Assembly: GCA_045628725.1 (NCBI GenBank)
Contig: JAZQPT010000068.1
Location: 1 to 11,875, forward strand
Source of the DNA: JACQGD01 sp045628725
GTDB taxonomy: Bacteria > Patescibacteriota > Saccharimonadia > Saccharimonadales > Saccharimonadaceae
Length of the DNA stretch: 11,875 bases
Direction of reading: 5' to 3'
Positions 4,907 through 11,727 of the stretch are shown piece after piece (positions within the stretch are counted from its first letter, which is position 1; every line of letters starts with the position of its first letter). The position numbers were made by a program, and so were the translations under genes. The notes beneath the pieces were generated by a model, which saw only the letters and a program-made list of their open reading frames with translations, was not told where the DNA came from and did no database searches.

Positions 4907-7720
4907 TTATAATAACGACGTTAGGTATTTACCAGTGAATGACGCTTTAACCTTAGAGATATCTTCTGGCGTACCTTCGGCGACAACCATACCACCACCA
5001 AGTCCGCCCTCTGGACCCATATCGATGACGTAGTCGGCAGTCTTAATCACGTCCAAGTTATGTTCGATGATAACCATACTATTACCACCTTCGACAAGTT
5101 TTTGTAGTATCCCTAATAGTCGTTTAACATCGGCGCTATGCAGTCCTGTGGTTGGTTCGTCCAAAATATACATTGTTTTGCCGGTACTACGACGCGACAG
5201 TTCACTGGCAAGTTTAATACGCTGCGCTTCTCCGCCGCTAAATGTCGTTGCTGGCTGACCTAATCGTATATACCCCAGTCCTACTTCGACAAGCGTAGAT
5301 AACTTTCGTTCGATCGAAGGTACGTTCTCAAAGAAAATCGCTGCTTGCTCGACCGTCATCTCTAGTACATCACTGATCGTTTTTTCTTTATATTTAATCT
5401 CAAGAGCTTCACGGTTATATCGCTTGCCGTTACAGACGTCGCACGTCACATATACATCCGGCAGGAAGTGCATTTCAATCTTGATTACACCGTCACCTTG
5501 ACAGTTTTCGCAGCGACCACCTTTGACGTTAAAGCTAAACCTTCCGGCTTTATAGCCACGAATATTCGCTTCTGGCGTGCTCGCAAATAATTCGCGAATT
5601 GGAGTAAATACACCTGTATATGTTGCAGGATTTGATCGCGGTGTACGGCCAATCGCAGATTGATCAATAACGATTGTTTTATCGAGCATCTCAATACCTT
5701 CGATGTTTTCATGTTTACCAGGTACTGCTTGTGATCGGTGTAAGCGTGCCGAAAGTTCTTTGGCGAGGATATCGTTAACGAGCGTCGATTTGCCCGAACC
5801 ACTAACACCACTAACAACAGTGATAACACCGATAGGAAATGCCACGTCGATTCCCTTTAGATTGTTTTCACTTGCCCCGCGAATAATAAGTTTGCGATCT
5901 TTCATGACCGTACGACGCTTTTTCGGTACGTCGATTTTCTCTGTCCCGGCAAGGTAGCGACCGGTAACACTGTCAGGGTTTGCTGCTACTTCTGCCGGCG
6001 TACCTGCAGCCACAACTTGACCACCCGCAACGCCAGCGCCAGGCCCGATATCTAGTAGATAATCTGCCTCACGGATAGTATCTTCGTCGTGCTCAACCAC
6101 GAGAACGGTATTTCCTAGATCACGGAGACGTTTAAGTGTTCCGATAAGTCGATCGTTGTCACGCTGATGCAGCCCAATAGATGGCTCATCAAGCACATAC
6201 AATACGCCCTGCAGGCCAGACCCGATTTGGGTCGCTAGTCGAATTCGCTGTGCTTCACCACCACTAAGCGTATTGGCAGCGCGAGCTAGTTCTAAATAAT
6301 TAAGCCCGACGTTACTCATAAAGCTCAAACGCGAGACGATTTCTTTCATAATCTGACTAGCAATATACTGCTCTTGCTCAGTTAACTGAAAATTATCGCG
6401 GAACATATCCAGCGCATCGTCGACGCCAAGTCCACAAATATCCATAATATTCATACCGTGAACAGTCACAGCCAGTACGACAGGTTTTAGGCGTGCGCCT
6501 TTACAGGTGTAACATTTACGCTGACGCATGAATCGTTCGATGTCTTTTCGCATAAATTCACTATCGGTTTCTTTGTGCCGACGCTCGAGGTTTGGGATAA
6601 CCCCTTCGTAGGTAGATTCATAACTACGCCCTGTTCCTAGCTGGACAGTATATTTTTGCGCGCCAGTCCCATAGAGAACCTTCTCAAGGTCTTCTGGTGA
6701 TAATTCGGAGACAGGAACCTGCAGGCTAAATCCGTGCGCACTTGCGACCTCTTGTAGCCGCTTCATATACCAGGCATCACTATTCACACGATTGTACGGG
6801 CGAACCGCGCCTTCCGCTATTGTTAGGTGCGGATTAAACACTAGTTCAGGATCGACCTCAAGTCGGCTACCCAACCCCGTACATACCGGACAAGCACCTT
6901 GTGGGGCATTAAAGCTAAATAATCGCGGCTCTAGTTCTGGGATTTCTTCATTTGGGTGATTGATACAGGCGTATCTTTGAGAGTACACATCAACCGTGTC
7001 GTCTTCGACATTCAATACCTCAACAATGCCGCCACCTAAATCTAACGCCTGTTCGACAGACTGTGTAACGCGACTAGACATATCGGCACTCATCGCAATA
7101 CGATCAACGACTATCTCGATGGTATGTTTGTAAGTTTTTTGCAAATCAGGGAATTCATCAAGCGCATATACGACCCCATCAACACGCGCACGGGCAAACC
7201 CTAGTCGTCGATACTGTTCAGGGATATGCGCAAACTCACCTTTTTTGTCTTTAACGATAGGCGCTAGAATCATCAAGCGCTTACCATCATCATTTTTTAG
7301 GATGGCGTCAATAATATCCTGCGGGGTACGTCGCTGTACTTCGAGTCCATCAATTGGACAGTGTGGCACACCTATACGCGCGAACAGCAAACGGAGATAA
7401 TCATAAATTTCGGTTACCGTTGCAACTGTAGATCGAGGATTGCGGCTGGTGGATTTTTGGTCAATCGAGATAGCAGGACTTAACCCTTCGATTTGATCGA
7501 CATCTGGTTTGTCCATCGTTCCTAAAAACTGCCGCGCATAACTGCTCAGACTTTCGACATATCGTCGTTGGCCTTCGGCGTAAATAGTGTCAAACGCCAG
7601 GCTTGATTTACCCGACCCTGACAGACCAGTAATGACCACTAATTTATCACGTGGAATTTCCACGCTTATATCTTTTAGGTTGTGCTCGCGAGCACCTGTA
7701 ACGCGAATAACCTCAGGCAT
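4907..7720 (-). CDS. uvrA: UvrABC system protein A (excinuclease ATPase subunit)
   Basis: The complete 937-aa product is the damage-recognition ATPase of nucleotide excision repair, acting as a dimer that loads UvrB at lesions. Two ABC modules are intact. The first has Walker A GLSGSGKSS (32-40), signature LSGGEAQR (485-492) and Walker B VLDEPS (509-514). The second has Walker A GVSGSGKST (638-646), signature FSGGEAQR (827-834) and Walker B ILDEPT (852-857). Zinc modules are visible: C403-x2-C406, a C-terminal finger C737/C740/C760/C763, and an N-terminal one at 252-280. In the last of these the first pair is Cys252-Ile-Asn-His255 instead of the usual C-x2-C, while C277-x2-C280 is normal. Length is close to the family norm (about 940 aa). 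It has its own -10 box just upstream of ATG 7720 and is followed 4 nt later by the methyltransferase gene. No SOS box was recognised. Confidence 0.98.
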   Translation of the reverse strand: MPEVIRVTGAREHNLKDISVEIPRDKLVVITGLSGSGKSSLAFDTIYAEGQRRYVESLSSYARQFLGTMDKPDVDQIEGLSPAISIDQKSTSRNPRSTVATVTEIYDYLRLLFARIGVPHCPIDGLEVQRRTPQDIIDAILKNDDGKRLMILAPIVKDKKGEFAHIPEQYRRLGFARARVDGVVYALDEFPDLQKTYKHTIEIVVDRIAMSADMSSRVTQSVEQALDLGGGIVEVLNVEDDTVDVYSQRYACINHPNEEIPELEPRLFSFNAPQGACPVCTGLGSRLEVDPELVFNPHLTIAEGAVRPYNRVNSDAWYMKRLQEVASAHGFSLQVPVSELSPEDLEKVLYGTGAQKYTVQLGTGRSYESTYEGVIPNLERRHKETDSEFMRKDIERFMRQRKCYTCKGARLKPVVLAVTVHGMNIMDICGLGVDDALDMFRDNFQLTEQEQYIASQIMKEIVSRLSFMSNVGLNYLELARAANTLSGGEAQRIRLATQIGSGLQGVLYVLDEPSIGLHQRDNDRLIGTLKRLRDLGNTVLVVEHDEDTIREADYLLDIGPGAGVAGGQVVAAGTPAEVAANPDSVTGRYLAGTEKIDVPKKRRTVMKDRKLIIRGASENNLKGIDVAFPIGVITVVSGVSGSGKSTLVNDILAKELSARLHRSQAVPGKHENIEGIEMLDKTIVIDQSAIGRTPRSNPATYTGVFTPIRELFASTPEANIRGYKAGRFSFNVKGGRCENCQGDGVIKIEMHFLPDVYVTCDVCNGKRYNREALEIKYKEKTISDVLEMTVEQAAIFFENVPSIERKLSTLVEVGLGYIRLGQPATTFSGGEAQRIKLASELSRRSTGKTMYILDEPTTGLHSADVKRLLGILQKLVEGGNSMVIIEHNLDVIKTADYVIDMGPEGGLGGGMVVAEGTPEDISKVKASFTGKYLTSLL

Positions 7721-7730
7721 AACTACCCCT

Positions 7731-7739
7731 ATTATACCA
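7731..7739 (-). promoter_or_regulatory. uvrA promoter, extended -10 box close to the start codon
   Basis: TGGTATAAT on the minus strand is a consensus -10 hexamer with TGn extension, ending 10 nt before the ATG at 7720. No convincing -35 box is seen. The predicted start leaves a leader of only about 0-4 nt. An AGGGG (7726-7730) lies between the box and the ATG; it could serve as a Shine-Dalgarno site only if transcription begins further upstream. Confidence 0.55.
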
Positions 7740-7775
7740 TCAATATCAGGTTCTTTGCCAGTAACTATCGAGTAT

Positions 7776-8186
7776 CTAGCGTGCTTGAGAGTGAGCAGTC
7801 GCCACTAAATTTTCGATTTCACGTTGCAGATTAATCCGTGCAAATTCCTGAGTAGAATCAGCCAACTGGCCCGTATTGTAGTCTACTTGCACCGCTTCGT
7901 GCACCTCAAGCGCGCCAATCTGCGGCGCATAATCTTGCTGGAACTTCTCATCATTCGTCACGTCGTATTTACCAACCGTCCATGCCTTGGAATCGTGTTG
8001 ACCTTCGCCTTCTCTACCAAATTCATAATCAGGATGTAATCTCACATATTGCTGGAACAAGTGCCTTGCTGCATCAGAATTCTCTATCACAAATGAACGT
8101 GTTTCCGTGGCTCTTTTTTCATTACCCGGTATTTGCGGGTAATAGACAAAGGCGAGTGCGCCTGCATGATTATATTGCTCTGACAT
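7776..8186 (-). CDS. Hypothetical protein, 136 aa
   Basis: I do not recognise this family. The product is soluble in appearance: no signal peptide, no transmembrane segment, and Glu/Gln/Asp-rich, with aromatic residues spread through it. An N-terminal part (about 8-36) alternates in a way that suggests beta strands (ALAFVYYPQI, TRSFVIEN). The middle is probably helical (DAARHLFQQYVRLHP, 38-52), followed by a Gly/Glu-rich loop (57-66). A long C-terminal helix is likely (about 112-133). There are no cysteines and no obvious catalytic motif. The gene begins at ATG 8186 with a -10-like TATGAT 10 nt before it and no Shine-Dalgarno site, ends with TAG, and lies 55 bp upstream of uvrA on the same strand. 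The uvrA promoter lies in that gap, so the two need not be co-transcribed. It is real on length, placement and the promoter, but its function is unknown. Confidence 0.75.
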   Translation of the reverse strand: MSEQYNHAGALAFVYYPQIPGNEKRATETRSFVIENSDAARHLFQQYVRLHPDYEFGREGEGQHDSKAWTVGKYDVTNDEKFQQDYAPQIGALEVHEAVQVDYNTGQLADSTQEFARINLQREIENLVATAHSQAR

Positions 8187-8196
8187 AACTATTTAC

Positions 8197-8202
8197 ATCA
8201 TA
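8197..8202 (-). promoter_or_regulatory. -10 box of the 136-aa gene
   Basis: TATGAT on the minus strand ends 10 nt before ATG 8186, and no Shine-Dalgarno sequence separates them. Only weak -35-like bases (GTTCAA) are found 17 nt upstream. It follows the same near-leaderless pattern as dedA, uvrA and sbcB. Confidence 0.4.
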
Positions 8203-8244
8203 AGCTTTATTTAACGATTTGAACACCCATTGCACGCTGTAAAT

Positions 8245-8273
8245 TTTACCCATCGAAACAAAATGCTTATAAT
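8245..8273 (+). promoter_or_regulatory. Promoter of the 96-aa membrane protein gene (-35 and -10)
   Basis: TTTACC (8245-8250, four of six consensus bases) and TATAAT (8268-8273, exact consensus) are separated by 17 nt. The predicted start near 8280 gives a leader of about 56 nt ending in a strong Shine-Dalgarno site. This is the only promoter in the window with both hexamers recognisable. Confidence 0.6.
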
Positions 8274-8324
8274 TGCATATCCTTGACCAAACAGCTATAT
8301 TACAACGTAAGTTTAAATCAAAAA

Positions 8325-8330
8325 GGGAGG
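8325..8330 (+). promoter_or_regulatory. Ribosome binding site of the 96-aa membrane protein gene
   Basis: GGGAGG sits 5 nt before ATG 8336. It fixes that ATG as the start, even though the frame stays open upstream to an ATG at 8273 that overlaps the -10 box. Confidence 0.75.
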
Positions 8331-8335
8331 CAGTC

Positions 8336-8626
8336 ATGCGCAAGTTTATTATCATTTCAGCTACTGCTACTACTAGCCTTGTCATTCTTGCCGAATCCGG
8401 AATCATCGACTCGCTGCTCGTCTTCCTTCTCACGGGATCGCTGCCGGGAACATCTATTGTTATTTCCCCATCAATGATGATGGCAGGGCTTATTGCCGCT
8501 GGGTGGCTAAGCATCACTCGAATCACTTCATTCGATACTACTCAGATTCGGAGAATGCGCCGTCTTGTCAAACGCTACACAACCAAACAAGAACGCATGC
8601 CAAAGCGTCGCTACAGCCGCATCTAG
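8336..8626 (+). CDS. Small two-helix membrane protein, unknown function, 96 aa
   Basis: I do not recognise a named family. The product has a hydrophobic N-terminal region (about 4-34, MRKFIIIS... to LLVFLLTG) and a second hydrophobic segment (about 42-62, running through MMMAGLIAAGWLSI). These are joined by a short GSLPGTS turn. From about 71 on the tail is strongly basic, rich in Arg and Lys (RRMRRLVKR and KRRYSR), and probably cytoplasmic or touching nucleic acid or lipid head groups. The start at 8336 is set by GGGAGG 5 nt upstream and a good promoter. The gene is divergent from the 136-aa gene and convergent with sbcB, the stop codons lying 1 bp apart. The promoter, Shine-Dalgarno site and membrane topology make it credible; the function is open. 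Confidence 0.72.
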   Translation: MRKFIIISATATTSLVILAESGIIDSLLVFLLTGSLPGTSIVISPSMMMAGLIAAGWLSITRITSFDTTQIRRMRRLVKRYTTKQERMPKRRYSRI

Positions 8627-8627
8627 A

Positions 8628-10067
8628 TTAGTCCATCGAATCTTGATTGCTGACATCCACAGGGGCAATCGACTCTAGCCATAGCTGCATTTCTTGCAGC
8701 ACGAACTGGCTCGTCTCATCACTTTGACTGGATGATAATTTTTGAAGCGATTTCATAAAGCCGGGCAACTGTGCCGATATATGTTCCGTACGCCACTTCT
8801 CCCACTCTACCGATTCAGCTGACGTCAGTGTTCGTGGAAAGTTACGTGCTTTATAGTGCAGTAGCAGCGGGGCTAATCGCTCATCGTCAAATGTAGGGGC
8901 AAAATCCGCCAGCTCGCGCTCACTAGCACTACGTACAGATTCTACTCGGATCTTGTCGCGCGCAGACACAAACCCATCATATAACTGCGCTTCTGGATCT
9001 TTGTTTTTGGCAAACTCTGGACGAGATTCGATTGCGGAACGAATATTTTCTGCGAAATGCGGCGCACTTAGCAACATATTGCGATGTTTCTCGATCACCT
9101 CTTTATCTAGCGACAGCCGACTCCAACCATCCGCTCTTTCTAACACCCCTAACGGAGCGACCGCCGGAGCACGATTAAACTGCAGTTCTTTTACAGGAAC
9201 TTTATTAAACCCGTCCGCTTGGCGTTCTTCCCAGCTGGCAAATAAACGTTTCTTTAGATCATCGAGCGACAAACCAATAAATTCAGTTGGGTCATACCGC
9301 AGATCATACACGACAACATTACCATTGCGACCCGCCGTCAGTGGAAACGCAATTGTCGTCTTGTGATATTCAGCGTCGTATCGCCCACTCGTATAGACGA
9401 ATGGCTTTTTATCATCAAGGCTGACTAGTTTTTGAACTTCGCGCTTGTCACGAATCTTGAGGAGGTGATCATATAGTTGTGGCTGCTTTTCTTTGATTAG
9501 TTTGGTAACTGCGATAAGTGCCTCAACATCGCTCAATGCATCGTGTGCCTTCAGGTGATCGATGCCGTTTTCTTTTGTCAGGAGCTCTAGCCGGTTCGTT
9601 GCCCGACCTTCGCTATCCACTGGCCAGACAATACCCTCTGGACGTAAAGCGCGCGTCATGCGGACAACATCCAGTAGATCCCACCGGCCACAGCCATTTT
9701 TCCAGCACCATTCGTACGGATCGTAAAAGTTCCGCCAGAATAAGTGACGGATAAATTCATCATCAAAACGAATGTTATTAAAACCAATCGCGATCGTATC
9801 GTCCGTGAAGACCTCGCTACAAAGCAGTTTTGAAAATTGGGCTTCTGTATATCCCTCGTCTACCGTCTGCTGTGGAGAAATACCCGTCACCATCAGCGCT
9901 TCTGGGCTCGGTAACGTATCGTCATTTAACGCCACAAGGATATTGTACGGTTCACCAACCGGATTAAAATCCGTATCAGTGCGAATACCCGCAAACTGCA
10001 TAATGCGTGACTCACGCGCATTCAGCCCGCTTGTTTCTAGGTCATAAAAGAAATATGTTCGTGCCAT
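8628..10067 (-). CDS. sbcB: Exodeoxyribonuclease I (SbcB-type 3'-5' ssDNA exonuclease)
   Basis: The 479-aa product is close in length to E. coli ExoI (475 aa) and carries the DEDDh active site. Asp9 and Glu11 are in FFYDLETSG, Asp102 is in NNIRFDDEF (97-105), and His175 and Asp180 are in KAHDALSD (173-180). Blocks typical of this family rather than of generic DnaQ exonucleases include FWRNFYDPYEW (110-120), GRWDLLDVVR (127-136), ALRPEGIVWP (140-149) and, in the C-terminal half, AQLYDGF and LLLHYKARNFPRTL. ExoI degrades single-stranded DNA 3' to 5' in recombination and mismatch repair. The N-terminal exonuclease domain is about residues 1-200, followed by the SH3-like and helical ExoI-C regions. 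The start ATG 10067 gives a full N terminus. A -10 box lies 11 nt upstream, in the 29-bp gap after the pilus gene. Confidence 0.95.
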   Translation of the reverse strand: MARTYFFYDLETSGLNARESRIMQFAGIRTDTDFNPVGEPYNILVALNDDTLPSPEALMVTGISPQQTVDEGYTEAQFSKLLCSEVFTDDTIAIGFNNIRFDDEFIRHLFWRNFYDPYEWCWKNGCGRWDLLDVVRMTRALRPEGIVWPVDSEGRATNRLELLTKENGIDHLKAHDALSDVEALIAVTKLIKEKQPQLYDHLLKIRDKREVQKLVSLDDKKPFVYTSGRYDAEYHKTTIAFPLTAGRNGNVVVYDLRYDPTEFIGLSLDDLKKRLFASWEERQADGFNKVPVKELQFNRAPAVAPLGVLERADGWSRLSLDKEVIEKHRNMLLSAPHFAENIRSAIESRPEFAKNKDPEAQLYDGFVSARDKIRVESVRSASERELADFAPTFDDERLAPLLLHYKARNFPRTLTSAESVEWEKWRTEHISAQLPGFMKSLQKLSSSQSDETSQFVLQEMQLWLESIAPVDVSNQDSMD

Positions 10068-10078
10068 ATCTATAGCTC

Positions 10079-10087
10079 AGTATAGCA
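10079..10087 (-). promoter_or_regulatory. sbcB promoter, extended -10 box close to the start codon
   Basis: TGCTATACT on the minus strand (TGn plus TATACT) ends 11 nt before ATG 10067. No -35 box and no Shine-Dalgarno sequence are seen. The expected leader is about 4 nt or less. It lets sbcB be expressed apart from the upstream pilus genes despite the short gap. Confidence 0.5.
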
Positions 10088-10096
10088 GAATGCGTG

Positions 10097-11719
10097 TTAA
10101 TACACCTGCTGGTAGTCGAGGAGCTTATAGCTCGCAAGCATCAGGACACCGCTAAAAGGTAAGTCGTCCATAACAAGCAATCCGCGCGGCTGGGTGTCGA
10201 TGTAGCAGTTAAATGCATTCATTCCACATAGCGACACCGCCAAACCCTCTCCACCGATCCCCGCTACCGTAACACCGGCTGCTGCCTCGTAAAACAGTAC
10301 GCCAAAATACGCATACGCAACTAGTCCGGCCAGACTACCGCCCTCGGCACTTTTGATGACCACAGCATCGTTAGCGGTAGATTGCCAGGTGCCGCTAAAT
10401 ACACCCCCGGAAGTAGAAAGATCCCGGTATGCCGAACTATAGGCTTCCGCTGACGACAGCGTGGTGCACGTATCGCTGCGGGAACAACTCGACGAATTTG
10501 CATAATTGGTCGCCCAAAATCCCATAATTCCCATTGGAGTACCCTGTGAGTTTTTAAAAATACCCGTATTTTGCTGACTCAGATCAATTGTGACTTTTCC
10601 ATTTACGATAATACGCGGCTTACGGGTACCCGCTTCGTCTGCCACATATACCTTTGAATTACCAACAATTCTCAGGTTTCCCGTTATGTATACGTCGCCC
10701 TTTACATATATCTTGCAGTCACCACCGTACGCCGTGCCACCATCAATTGTCACGTCACCGACTATCTTGGTATTCGCTTCGACTGTGCGCGTAACAGAAG
10801 AGCCAAAGCCCACGTTACATGATGCAGCCGAGCCTGTCCATGTTGTCGTCATTTTCGAGGTAAAACTTTGCTTGTGGAACTGCATGCGCTGAGATGCCGG
10901 AACAGTACATCCAGCAATTAAACCTTCGCCAACCGAACCCGGCAGAATGTTACTCGCATTCGTCTGGTCGTTTGCACAGACCGTTCCATAGATTCGTGCA
11001 TTATTGCTCAGTGTGATCGGCTGGCTACCAGGACCACACGGCTGGGGCCAGTTAGTTGCGTTGCCGCACCCGACATTACCTGCCTTTATTTCCATGGCCT
11101 TTTCCGCCGACCCAAGAACCGCAGTAGAATTATTCAGACTGATTTTACCCCTCGAAAATATCACACCGTGTGTCGCTGGCGAGCCAGACCAGCCATAGTA
11201 CGAATAGACTGCACCTTTTACACCCAAACCGCCAGCGCCCGCAAGAATATTACCCGGAGCGGGCACTTCATTACGCTGCAGTACGGCGCGAACCGTACGC
11301 TTCGCAGACTCTTGCGAATTCGTAGCTGCGGTATGGCGGTTATGCAGATACCCAGTCGAAGTCACCGTTATGGTGTTATTGCCATTGTCGGTGACAGTCG
11401 TAGAGTACTCAGCCCGGCCGCGCTCTGCACTTGAGTAAAGTACCTTGCGCGAACTATCGGGATAACCCGAAAAAACACCGTACGTATTCAGCTGTGCCAC
11501 CGTATCAGTAACACCTGCCTCGGCAGCGTAGAGCGCGTTAACCACGGTATTATTTTCTGCGGTCTTGGCATATTTACTTGATACCAAACTTGCCAGCGCC
11601 GTAGATAAGCCAATCAAAATCGTCGCAACAACTACCGCAACGACAATCAAATAACCTTGCTCACTGTCGCGGTGTTGTTTTACTGGTACTTTAGGTGTCT
11701 TTTTTAATATACTCATCAT
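10097..11719 (-). CDS. PilX-like type IV pilus assembly/minor pilin protein with long extracellular domain
   Basis: The 540-aa product has a short basic cytoplasmic N terminus (1-20) and a single transmembrane helix (about 23-46). It continues into an amphipathic helix ending NALYAAEAGVTDTV (61-74), the pattern of the PilX N-terminal domain. The stretch 105-149, with TVTSTGYL and then AKRTVRAVLQR, is also usual in PilX-like proteins. The rest is Gly/Ser/Thr/Asn-rich and predicted extracellular. It contains short repeated beta-strand patterns (IYGTV, IVGDVTIDGG, IYVKGDVYITGNLRIVG, PRIIVNGKVTID) that look like a beta-helix or bactofilin-like stack, plus several cysteines. Minor pilins of this type help assemble pili and mediate adhesion. 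ATG 11719 follows the upstream stop by 8 nt with a weak AGGG overlapping that stop; ATG 11716 is an alternative. The pilus role is inferred; no canonical prepilin cleavage site is obvious. Confidence 0.8.
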   Translation of the reverse strand: MMSILKKTPKVPVKQHRDSEQGYLIVVAVVVATILIGLSTALASLVSSKYAKTAENNTVVNALYAAEAGVTDTVAQLNTYGVFSGYPDSSRKVLYSSAERGRAEYSTTVTDNGNNTITVTSTGYLHNRHTAATNSQESAKRTVRAVLQRNEVPAPGNILAGAGGLGVKGAVYSYYGWSGSPATHGVIFSRGKISLNNSTAVLGSAEKAMEIKAGNVGCGNATNWPQPCGPGSQPITLSNNARIYGTVCANDQTNASNILPGSVGEGLIAGCTVPASQRMQFHKQSFTSKMTTTWTGSAASCNVGFGSSVTRTVEANTKIVGDVTIDGGTAYGGDCKIYVKGDVYITGNLRIVGNSKVYVADEAGTRKPRIIVNGKVTIDLSQQNTGIFKNSQGTPMGIMGFWATNYANSSSCSRSDTCTTLSSAEAYSSAYRDLSTSGGVFSGTWQSTANDAVVIKSAEGGSLAGLVAYAYFGVLFYEAAAGVTVAGIGGEGLAVSLCGMNAFNCYIDTQPRGLLVMDDLPFSGVLMLASYKLLDYQQVY

Positions 11720-11727
11720 GTTTCGCC

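Noticed and set aside
5485..5829. Minus-strand 114-aa reading frame inside uvrA
   Set aside because: It overlaps uvrA in another frame, without a ribosome binding site or recognisable domain; uvrA motifs continue through the region.
8379..8460. Similarity of the 96-aa membrane protein (AESGIID...GSLPGTS) to the DedA motif AESGLLIGFFLPGDS
   Set aside because: The match is short, the spacing differs, and the conserved arginines and other DedA blocks are absent, so shared ancestry is not supported.
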